This document shows, piece after piece, positions 1-5,035 of a DNA stretch of 5,035 nucleotides. The translations under genes and the position numbers were made by a program. Source of the DNA: Xanthobacteraceae bacterium (GTDB taxonomy: Bacteria; Pseudomonadota; Alphaproteobacteria; Rhizobiales; Xanthobacteraceae); the NCBI GenBank assembly GCA_030648135.1, contig JAUSIF010000143.1:1-5035 (forward strand), read 5' to 3'. Within the stretch, counting starts at the first letter, position 1. Every line of letters starts with the position of its first letter. Below the pieces are notes generated by a model that was given only the letters and a program-made list of their open reading frames with translations, searched no databases and had not been told where the DNA came from.

Positions 1-1613
1 TCGAAGGGGTGCGCATCGTGGTCGATTCGGGACTTGCCCGCGTGCCGCGCTATGAGCCGGCGGTGGGTCTCACCCGGCTCGAGACCGTGCGGGTGTCGCG
101 CGCCGCCGCCGATCAGCGCCGCGGCCGCGCCGGGCGTACGCAAGCCGGCATTTGCTATCGGTTATGGGACGAGGCCGAAACGCGCAGCCTCGCGCTCTTC
201 GCGACTCCGGAGATCCTCGCCTCCGATCTTTCCGGCCTGGTACTCGACCTCGCGGTCTGGGGCGTCGCCGATCCTGATCAACTCGCCTGGCTCGATCCGC
301 CGCCGGCGGCGGCTTTTGCCGAGGCGCGCGCGCTGCTGATTGAGCTCGATGCGCTCGATGCGGCCGGACGCATCACAACGCTCGGGCAACGTCTTGCGCG
401 TCTGCCGTTGCCGCCGCGCCTGGCCGCCATGGTGATCGCGGCGGCGGAGCAAGACGAAGCGCTGCTCGCGGCCGAGATCGCGGCGGCGGTCTCCGAGCGC
501 AACCTCGGCGGCAACGATGTCGACCTTGCCCATCGCGTGGAGAATTTTCGTCGCGACCGCTCGCGCCGCGGCGAGGACGCGCGCCGTCTCGCCCGCCGCT
601 GGGCGGAAGAAGCGGGCGGCAGATTGCGCGAGAGCCCGCCCGCCAGCGCCGGCAGCCTGTTGGCACTCGCCTTTCCGGACCGCGTCGCCAAGGCCAGGAC
701 CGGCAAGGCGGGCGAGTTCCTGCTCATGAACGGCCGTGGCGCGAGGCTCGATCCCGCTCATCCATTGGCGCGGGAAACGTTTCTCGCCGTCGCCGAAATC
801 GCGGGCAGCGCGGGCGTGGGCCGCATCCTGCTCGCGGCCCGGCTCGATGAAGCCGATCTCGAACGGCGCTTCGCCGGTCACATTGTGGAAACCATTGAGA
901 TCGCCTTCGACGAGAAAGCAGCGGCCTTGCGCGCCCGCGCCATCCGCCGCCTCGGGGCGCTGGTGCTGGCCGAGCGCCCGTTGCCGGTGGCGGCCGGCGC
1001 CGATTCCGCGCGCGCGCTTGCGGAAGGAGTGGCCAAACTAGGCCTCGATCGATTGCCATGGACCCAGGACTTGCGCCAATGGCTCGAGCGGGTGCGTTTT
1101 CTCAAGCGGCTCGAAGGCGATCCCTGGCCCGATCTCTCCGACGCGCTACTGGCGGAAAAAGCGACGGATTGGCTCGCCCCGGCGCTCGCCGGCAAGACTT
1201 CCCTGGCGGAGGTCAAGAGCCAAGACCTCGCCGCCCCCCTGCGCAGTCTCTTGCCGCGCGAGCTTTCGCGCCGGCTGGAAAAGAACGCGCCCTCCCATTT
1301 CGTCGCTCCCACCGGCTCGCGCCTCGCGATCGACTATGGACCCGATGCGGGACCGCTGCTCTCGATCCGGGTGCAGGAGCTGTTCGGCCTCGATATCCAC
1401 CCCAAGATCGCGGGCGGGCGAGTGCCGCTCACGCTGGCGCTCAATTCTCCGGCCGGACGACCGATTCAAGTGACACGCGATCTCCCCGCCTTCTGGCGCG
1501 GCTCGTGGGCTGAAGTCCGACGCGAGCTGCGCGGCCGTTACCCGAAGCATCCCTGGCCGGAGGATCCGCGCACCGCCGCGCCGACCCGTCGCGCCAAGCG
1601 CCGGCGCGGATGA
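1..1613 (+). CDS. hrpB: ATP-dependent RNA helicase HrpB (5'-truncated by window edge)
   Basis: This is the C-terminal part of a DEAH-box superfamily 2 helicase of the HrpB family, which hydrolyses NTP to remodel RNA in the cytoplasm; its physiological substrate is poorly defined. The reading frame is already open at base 3 (Glu-Gly-Val, the end of helicase motif V), so the true start and the DExH ATPase core, roughly 280-300 residues, lie left of the window. Counting from the GTG at 9, which is internal and not a start, motif VI is QRRGRAGR at residues 36-43. A winged-helix/ratchet region follows (about 64-165, with PEI...DLSGLVLDLAVWG). The HrpB-specific C-terminal domain occupies about 425-525, beginning KNAPSHFVAPTGSR and ending YPKHPWPEDP. 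The protein ends in a basic tail (RRAKRRRG) before TGA at 1611-1613. The EGVR...VDSGL...R pattern and the C-terminal domain separate HrpB from HrpA, which is much longer. The visible 536 residues fit a total near 820-850. No frameshift is visible. Confidence 0.95.
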   Translation, partial: EGVRIVVDSGLARVPRYEPAVGLTRLETVRVSRAAADQRRGRAGRTQAGICYRLWDEAETRSLALFATPEILASDLSGLVLDLAVWGVADPDQLAWLDPPPAAAFAEARALLIELDALDAAGRITTLGQRLARLPLPPRLAAMVIAAAEQDEALLAAEIAAAVSERNLGGNDVDLAHRVENFRRDRSRRGEDARRLARRWAEEAGGRLRESPPASAGSLLALAFPDRVAKARTGKAGEFLLMNGRGARLDPAHPLARETFLAVAEIAGSAGVGRILLAARLDEADLERRFAGHIVETIEIAFDEKAAALRARAIRRLGALVLAERPLPVAAGADSARALAEGVAKLGLDRLPWTQDLRQWLERVRFLKRLEGDPWPDLSDALLAEKATDWLAPALAGKTSLAEVKSQDLAAPLRSLLPRELSRRLEKNAPSHFVAPTGSRLAIDYGPDAGPLLSIRVQELFGLDIHPKIAGGRVPLTLALNSPAGRPIQVTRDLPAFWRGSWAEVRRELRGRYPKHPWPEDPRTAAPTRRAKRRRG

Positions 1614-1733
1614 AATTCAATCGGATTGAGGCGGCAGCGTAGAGCGGCCGTTTACCATCGCCTGATTCTCGTCCTCGCATTTACCCGCCGTTGCCGACGC
1701 CGACCGCAGGATGTGCGGATTGGGATCAGGTCG

Positions 1734-2261
1734 ATGCTCAAAGCCGTCCTCATCATTGCCGGGCTCACCGTCGCCATCGCGCTGACGGCGCCGAGCTACT
1801 TTTCGCGCTTCATCGAACGCAGCCAGGACAGCGCGGTCGCCCGCCCGTCGGGCGTGACCGCTCCCATGGCCGTGAATGCGGACCACGGCGGAATCGTGCG
1901 GATTCCGGCCGACCCGAGCGGCCACTATGTCTCCGACATCGAAGTCAACGGCCGCACGCTCAACGCCGTGGTCGATACCGGCGCGACCCTGGTGATCCTC
2001 CGCTATGAGGATGCCCGCGCGCTCGGCGTCGTGTTTCCGGGCGATCGTTTCGACATCGCCGTGCGTACCGCCAACGGCACCGGCCATGCGCGCCGGGTGG
2101 AGCTGCGTTCGGTCAGGGTCGGTCCGATCTCCATCCAAAACGTCGAAGCGCTGGTGATGGAGGAAGGCGCGCTCAAGATGAGCAACCTCCTCGGCATGAG
2201 CTTCTTGAAGCGGCTGTCGCGCTTCGAGGCCCAGCGCGGCACGCTCGTGCTCGAGCGCTAG
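1734..2261 (+). CDS. Membrane-anchored retropepsin-like aspartic protease (clan AA, TIGR02281-type)
   Basis: The predicted 175-residue protein has an N-terminal hydrophobic segment (about residues 3-20, LKAVLIIAG onward), consistent with an uncleaved inner-membrane anchor or signal sequence and a periplasmic catalytic domain. The domain (about 50-175) has the single active-site motif VVDTGAT with catalytic Asp81, a TANGT stretch at 112-116 that may correspond to the flap region, and NLLGMSFL at 151-158, the hydrophobic-hydrophobic-Gly motif typical of retropepsin folds. With one DTG per chain, the enzyme should act as a homodimer, as retroviral proteases and the Rickettsia protease APRc are thought to do. 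The substrate is unknown. The frame can be extended to a TTG at 1626, but that adds 36 Arg-rich residues before the hydrophobic segment. ATG 1734 is preferred because it places the membrane segment at the N terminus and has a weak GGGA eight bases upstream. The gene lies 120 bases after hrpB on the same strand. Confidence 0.88.
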   Translation: MLKAVLIIAGLTVAIALTAPSYFSRFIERSQDSAVARPSGVTAPMAVNADHGGIVRIPADPSGHYVSDIEVNGRTLNAVVDTGATLVILRYEDARALGVVFPGDRFDIAVRTANGTGHARRVELRSVRVGPISIQNVEALVMEEGALKMSNLLGMSFLKRLSRFEAQRGTLVLER

Positions 2262-2283
2262 CGCGCGATCAGCAAAAAGCCTG

Positions 2284-2302
2284 CCCCGGACTTGATCCGG
2301 GG
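2284..2302. repeat. GC-rich palindromic hairpin, possible terminator of the protease gene
   Basis: CCCCGGA (2284-2290) and TCCGGGG (2296-2302) form a perfect 7-bp stem around the 5-base loop CTTGA, 22 bases after the protease stop codon. From memory, this CCCCGGA-CTTGA-TCCGGGG string is common as an intergenic repeat in Bradyrhizobium-like genomes. No T tract follows on the + strand, so it is not a classical intrinsic terminator, although it could still stabilise the 3' end of the mRNA. Confidence 0.7.
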
Positions 2303-2305
2303 TGG

Positions 2306-2364
2306 GTACCGGTTTTGCGGACGCAATCAAGCTTGCGCAGATTGCGTAAACTTATCTGCGGTAC
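2306..2364. repeat. Nested imperfect inverted repeat
   Basis: Three blocks pair in register: GTACCG (2306-2311) with CGGTAC (2359-2364), GTTT (2312-2315) with AAAC (2348-2351), and ACGCAAT (2321-2327) with ATTGCGT (2341-2347). Unpaired bulges are 2316-2320 on the left and 2352-2358 on the right. The 13-base apical loop contains the palindrome CAAGCTTG. This gives 17 paired positions in a 59-base element that starts four bases after the preceding hairpin. It could fold as RNA or act as a dispersed palindromic repeat. A function is not evident. Confidence 0.6.
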
Positions 2365-2385
2365 GCGCGCTAACTCATTAATCCG

Positions 2386-2503
2386 GCGCATGATCTTATC
2401 GGCGATCCGCCAACGCACTGCGAGCTATGGCGGACATAATGTCAAAGACCCGCCGAAGCCTTGGCGAAGGCGGGACCGGTTCCCACTTCGCCGGAAAATG
2501 CGC
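2386..2503. repeat. 118-base palindromic element with apparent internal insertion
   Basis: The ends are inverted: GCGCAT (2386-2391) pairs with ATGCGC (2498-2503), and CGGCGA (2400-2405) pairs with TCGCCG (2488-2493). Inside are two separate hairpins: TCCGCCA/TGGCGGA (2406-2412/2428-2434, 15-base loop) and CCCGCC/GGCGGG (2449-2454/2469-2474, 14-base loop). The outer halves resemble a dispersed rhizobial repeat recalled from memory, whose two arms (GCGCATGATCTTATC and CCGGTTCCCACTT...ATGCGC) normally sit only a few bases apart. Here about 70 bases separate them, as if a second small palindromic unit had inserted at the apex. The predicted fold is a branched structure with two hairpins on one closing stem. 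Confidence 0.6.
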
Positions 2504-2594
2504 TAGGATTAACGCCCGAAAATTCCTCTGTTCGCCCGGTTTCGTGCTATGTGGCGACCGGTCCGGCCGCTTTGGCCAGCCCCCGGATGCTTCC

Positions 2595-4094
2595 ATGTTC
2601 CCGCCGCCGAAACCCGTGCTGGTTCCCAACACCTTCGCCCATGAATCCGAGCCCATGATCAAGGCCACGGGTTTTCGCGAGTATGACGCGCGCTGGCTGC
2701 TCGACAAGGAAATCAACCTCCTTGGCGTAGAGGCCCTCGGCCTCGGTCTCGGCACACTGTTTCGCGAGCTCGGCGTCGAGCCGCACGTGGTCGTCGGCCA
2801 CGATTACCGTTCCTATTCCGAAGCGGTGAAGGCCGCGCTGATTAAGGGTCTTGTGGCCTCCGGCGCGCGCGTGCAGGACATCGGGCTCGCGCTGACGCCC
2901 ACGGCCTATTACGCGCAATTCGCCCTTGACGTTCCCTGCGTCGCCATGGTCACCGCCTCTCATAACGAGAACGGCTGGACCGGAGTGAAGATGGGTGCTG
3001 AGCGGCCGCTCACCTTCGGCCCGGACGAGATGAGCCGGCTGAAAGAGATCGTGCTCGGCGGCAAGTCCGAGACCCGCGACGGCGGCGCTTATGAATTCGT
3101 TCCGGGATTTGCCGAGCGCTATATCGCCGACCTCACCAAACACCCGAAGCTGAAGCGTAAACTCAAGGTGGTCGTGGCCTGCGGCAACGGCACCGCCGGC
3201 GCTTTTGCACCCAAAGTGCTCGCCGCGGTCGGCTGCGAGGTGGTCCCGCTCGATTGCGAGCTCGACTGGACTTTTCCCAAATACAATCCCAATACCGAAG
3301 ACCTGAAGATGCTGCACGCGCTCCGCGACGAAGTGCTGCGCTGCAAAGCCGATATCGGCCTCGCCTTCGACGGCGACGGCGACCGCTGCGGCGTCGTCGA
3401 CGACGAGGGCGAGGAGATTTTCGCCGACAAGATCGGCGTCATGCTCGCCCGCGATCTGTCGGCGCTGCAGAAAGGCGGCACCTTCGTGGTGGACGTGAAA
3501 TCCACGGGCCTCTTCCTCACCGATCCGGTGCTGAAGCAAAACGGCGTCAAGGCCGATTTCTGGAAGACCGGCCATTCCTACATCAAGCGCCGGGTCGCCG
3601 AGCTGAAAGCGGTCGCCGGCTTCGAGAAGTCAGGCCACTTCTTCTTCAATCCACCGGTCGGACGCGGCTATGACGACGGGCTCGTGGCGGCGCTCGCGAT
3701 CTGCGACATGCTCGACCGCAATCCGGCAAAAAAGATGTCGGATTTGCACCGCGCGCTTCCGAAGACTTGGGGCTCGCCCACCATGTCGCCGCACTGCGCC
3801 GACGAGGTGAAATACGGCATCGTGGAAGAGATCGTGCGCCGCTTCGAGGCGGCAAAGCGGAGCGGCGAGAAGGTCGCGGGTCAAACGGTTCGCGATCTCG
3901 TCACCGTCAATGGCGTGCGCGTGACGGTCGAGGACGGCACCTGGGGCCTGGTGCGTGCCTCCTCCAACAAGCCTGAACTGGTGGTGGTGGTGGAAAGCCC
4001 GGTGAGCGAGGCGCGCATGCGCGAGATGTTCGCGGCGGTCGATTTAGCCATCCGCCGGCATCCCGAGGTCGGCGAATACAATCAGAAAATCTGA
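2595..4094 (+). CDS. Phosphomannomutase/phosphoglucomutase (alpha-D-phosphohexomutase)
   Basis: This cytoplasmic enzyme interconverts hexose 6-phosphates and 1-phosphates (mannose and/or glucose), feeding GDP-mannose or UDP-glucose for LPS, exopolysaccharide and glycan synthesis. The 499-residue product has all four family signatures in order: substrate-entry FREYDAR (27-33), phosphoserine loop TASHN with Ser122, metal-binding DGDGDR (259-264), sugar-specificity loop GFEKSGH (342-348, Glu344 and Ser346), and phosphate-binding RASSNKPELV (454-463). The EKSGH loop fits the bifunctional PMM/PGM group, although substrate preference cannot be settled from sequence. The length slightly exceeds AlgC (about 463). 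ATG 2595 is chosen because the resulting N terminus, MFPPPKPVLVPNTF, matches rhizobial homologues as I remember them, and GGA lies seven bases upstream. The frame opens further upstream (to 2427), but only through repeats; ATG 2655 would start just before the core. Its stop is 28 bases from the convergent tadE-like stop. Candidate names manB or noeK are not assigned. Confidence 0.95.
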   Translation: MFPPPKPVLVPNTFAHESEPMIKATGFREYDARWLLDKEINLLGVEALGLGLGTLFRELGVEPHVVVGHDYRSYSEAVKAALIKGLVASGARVQDIGLALTPTAYYAQFALDVPCVAMVTASHNENGWTGVKMGAERPLTFGPDEMSRLKEIVLGGKSETRDGGAYEFVPGFAERYIADLTKHPKLKRKLKVVVACGNGTAGAFAPKVLAAVGCEVVPLDCELDWTFPKYNPNTEDLKMLHALRDEVLRCKADIGLAFDGDGDRCGVVDDEGEEIFADKIGVMLARDLSALQKGGTFVVDVKSTGLFLTDPVLKQNGVKADFWKTGHSYIKRRVAELKAVAGFEKSGHFFFNPPVGRGYDDGLVAALAICDMLDRNPAKKMSDLHRALPKTWGSPTMSPHCADEVKYGIVEEIVRRFEAAKRSGEKVAGQTVRDLVTVNGVRVTVEDGTWGLVRASSNKPELVVVVESPVSEARMREMFAAVDLAIRRHPEVGEYNQKI

Positions 4095-4122
4095 CCGCTG
4101 TTGCCCCGGGCGGCGCTCGTCT

Positions 4123-4683
4123 TCAAGGCACCCGGGCGATGGTGGCGGCCATGCGCGGACGCAGATAGATTTTATCGGTAAGCGTGATCGTGCCGTTGAT
4201 CAGCAGCCCATACCCGACCGGCGGAACATAATCGTAGCTGACCTCGGCCCAGATCAAAGACGTGCTCGCCACATTGAGACCGGTGGGCAAGGTGATCGTC
4301 GTATTCACCGTCTTCGCCGTGGTCTGATAGGCGTCGCTCCACGCAATCTTGGCGGCGCCTTGTGCGTCGATAGTAACGCTGGACACGGTGATTTTCAGCT
4401 TATTCGTCGGATAGGGCGCCAGGACTGCCGTGGCCGCGCCGAGGATGGTCTGCATCTCGGTGTTGGTGATACTGGCGTCCTGGGAAGTGAGATCTCCGAC
4501 CGTGCGGACGACTTGAGTCGCCTTGCGCTTGATGGTGATCGCCTGGGTGATCTCGGCGCCGGCGACAAAGAGCGTCACCATGATCGGAAGTATCACCGCG
4601 AACTCGACCGCCGAAACGCCGCGCGGGTCGCGGACGAGCCGGGCGAGTTTCGCGAGAATTCCCCCCTGCCGGTTGTTTTTCAT
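4123..4683 (-). CDS. TadE-like type IVb (Flp/Tad) pilus minor pilin or assembly protein
   Basis: The 186-residue protein has the TadE/TadG N-terminal signature: a basic leader, RDPRGVSAVEF at 18-28, then a membrane helix (about 24-46). Gly22 followed by Val-Ser-Ala-Val-Glu27-Phe28 matches the G/XXXXEF prepilin-peptidase site seen in Flp-type pseudopilins, with Glu at +5, so TadV-type cleavage after Gly22 is plausible. The rest, predicted extracytoplasmic, is Thr/Ser/Val-rich and beta-prone, and it ends with YLRPRMAATIARVP, a C-terminal pattern I recognise from alphaproteobacterial TadE-like proteins. TadE-like proteins are minor pseudopilins or assembly factors for Flp pili used in surface attachment. 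The start ATG (4681-4683) is preceded by AAGAGA with a seven-base spacer. The gene follows a second TadE-like gene by 46 bases, so co-transcription is very likely. Whether it corresponds to TadE, TadF or another paralogue cannot be told, so no symbol is given. Confidence 0.88.
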   Translation of the reverse strand: MKNNRQGGILAKLARLVRDPRGVSAVEFAVILPIMVTLFVAGAEITQAITIKRKATQVVRTVGDLTSQDASITNTEMQTILGAATAVLAPYPTNKLKITVSSVTIDAQGAAKIAWSDAYQTTAKTVNTTITLPTGLNVASTSLIWAEVSYDYVPPVGYGLLINGTITLTDKIYLRPRMAATIARVP

Positions 4684-4690
4684 TGCTCAG

Positions 4691-4696
4691 TCTCTT
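4691..4696 (-). promoter_or_regulatory. Ribosome binding site of the downstream tadE-like gene
   Basis: On the - strand AAGAGA lies seven bases before the ATG at 4681-4683. It is a partial Shine-Dalgarno match with good spacing, and it supports this start for the 186-residue product. The 46-base gap from the upstream gene leaves little room for a separate promoter. Confidence 0.5.
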
Positions 4697-4729
4697 GCAA
4701 CAACTCGATTTGGACCGCCGCCGCTGCCA

Positions 4730-5035
4730 TCAGCATGGCGTGGTGCCGTAGGGCTCGTTGCGGAAGGCCGATGTCGACATCAGGAGGCGCTTGCCGTCCG
4801 GCAAATCCGCCAGGTCGAGTCCGAAGTGGCGGACGAAGGTCGGCCATTCATAAACGACGCGCACGATCACGATGTCGCACGCCGCGCCCGGGTTATAGCC
4901 AAAGTTGGAGGTGTCGACATTGCCCTGATTGTCGAGCGGCTTCGACAAATTGCCGGCGCCGAAGCTGGAATATTTCTGCACGTCGATCTTGATGCCGCTC
5001 GGGCAATCGAACAGCGCATGGAGACGATTGCATAC
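4730..5035 (-). CDS. TadE-like pilus assembly protein, C-terminal part (5'-truncated by window edge)
   Basis: The - strand frame is open from the right edge (5035) to TGA at 4730-4732, giving 101 visible residues. A GTG at 4979-4981 could be mistaken for a start, but coding-like sequence continues upstream of it (ending LFDCPSGIKID). The stretch IVIVRVVYEWPTF (55-67 of the visible part), followed by GKRLLMSTSAFRNEPYG (81-97), is characteristic of the C-terminal half of alphaproteobacterial TadE/TadG-like proteins. Its N-terminal membrane helix and leader would lie beyond the window. Cys11 and Cys53 could form a disulfide outside the cytoplasm, and a further Cys is the last residue. It precedes the other TadE-like gene in the same direction, as expected for tandem tad minor-pilin genes. 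The call rests on the C-terminal motif, the position and the neighbour, since the diagnostic N terminus is not visible. Confidence 0.82.
   Translation of the reverse strand, partial: VCNRLHALFDCPSGIKIDVQKYSSFGAGNLSKPLDNQGNVDTSNFGYNPGAACDIVIVRVVYEWPTFVRHFGLDLADLPDGKRLLMSTSAFRNEPYGTTPC

Larger units (their letters stand above)
2262..2594. other. 333-base repeat-rich intergenic region
   Basis: No convincing gene lies here. The stretch holds, in order, a GC-rich hairpin at 2284-2302, a nested inverted repeat at 2306-2364, and a 118-base element bounded by inverted repeats at 2386-2503 with two internal hairpins. About 90 bases of leader then run to the mutase start. The open frame that continues upstream of the mutase from 2427 passes through these repeats (it reads as RRSLGEGG), which argues that it is not translated. 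The mutase promoter must lie in or after the repeats unless it is read through from the protease, but I see no good -35/-10 pair. TAGGAT at 2504-2509 is the nearest -10-like string and lacks a matching -35. Confidence 0.75.

Noticed and set aside
162..881. 239-codon open frame on the - strand within hrpB
   Set aside because: It is Arg/Ala-rich, has no recognisable motif, and overlaps a strongly supported helicase frame. It is a codon-bias shadow.
1618..1628. Dyad CAATC-G-GATTG right after the hrpB stop, considered as an operator
   Set aside because: It is only a 5-bp half-site with a 1-base centre, no promoter is evident around it, and no second copy was noticed.
1626..1733. TTG-started 36-residue N-terminal extension of the protease
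   Set aside because: It is Arg-rich and would bury the membrane anchor behind a basic stretch. ATG 1734 gives a family-like N terminus.
1617..2330. 237-codon open frame on the - strand opposite the protease
   Set aside because: The + strand frame carries DTGAT, LLG and a membrane segment; the - strand product is His/Asp/Arg-rich with no family features and also runs into the repeat region.
2315..2506. 63-codon + strand open frame in the intergenic region
   Set aside because: It lies entirely within inverted repeats, is Arg-rich, and shows no convincing ribosome binding site or homology that I can recognise.
2547..3575. 342-codon open frame on the - strand opposite the mutase
   Set aside because: It lies fully antisense to a gene with all phosphohexomutase motifs. 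Long antisense frames are expected in high-GC genes, and its translation shows no recognisable domain.
4105..4136. CCCGGG/CCCGGG pairing between the convergent mutase and tadE-like stops, considered as a bidirectional terminator
   Set aside because: The stem is only 6 bp with a 20-base loop and no T tract on either strand, and each half is itself palindromic. Too weak to call.
4360..4992. 210-codon open frame on the + strand across the TadE-like genes
   Set aside because: It spans both - strand TadE-like genes and the gap between them, and its product is Arg/Cys-rich low-complexity sequence. It is a shadow.

Overview
The window looks like chromosomal DNA of an alphaproteobacterium, most likely Hyphomicrobiales near the Bradyrhizobium/Rhodopseudomonas/Xanthobacteraceae branch. 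The grounds are high G+C with codon use strongly biased to G/C in third positions, protein sequences resembling rhizobial homologues (phosphomannomutase ending in GEYNQKI, clan AA retropepsin-like protease, TadE-like pilus proteins), and palindromic intergenic repeats of the kind scattered through those genomes. The assignment rests on recognition from memory; no search was run.

Layout, left to right. (1) Positions 1-1613, + strand: the C-terminal two thirds of an HrpB-type DEAH-box ATP-dependent helicase, cut by the left edge. (2) After a 120-base gap, 1734-2261, +: a small membrane-anchored retropepsin-like aspartic protease with a single DTGAT active-site motif. (3) 2262-2594: a 333-base intergenic region packed with inverted repeats: a GC-rich hairpin, a nested stem, and a 118-base element bounded by inverted repeats with two further hairpins inside. 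(4) 2595-4094, +: a complete phosphomannomutase/phosphoglucomutase (alpha-D-phosphohexomutase). (5) After a 28-base convergent gap, on the - strand: a complete TadE-like pilus protein (4123-4683) and, upstream of it, the C-terminal part of a second TadE-like protein (4730-5035, cut by the right edge).

The genes form two opposed blocks. The left three run in one direction but have separate roles: nucleic-acid remodelling, envelope proteolysis and sugar-phosphate supply for polysaccharide. The repeat-rich gap makes it likely that the mutase has its own promoter. The two TadE-like genes form a tight unit, probably the end of a larger tad/flp pilus operon lying to the right. The protein-coding content is ordinary. 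The parts that most deserve a second look are the mosaic palindromic intergenic region and the tiny overlapping ORF in the gap between the two TadE-like genes. I saw no RNA gene, CRISPR array, insertion sequence or phage gene.
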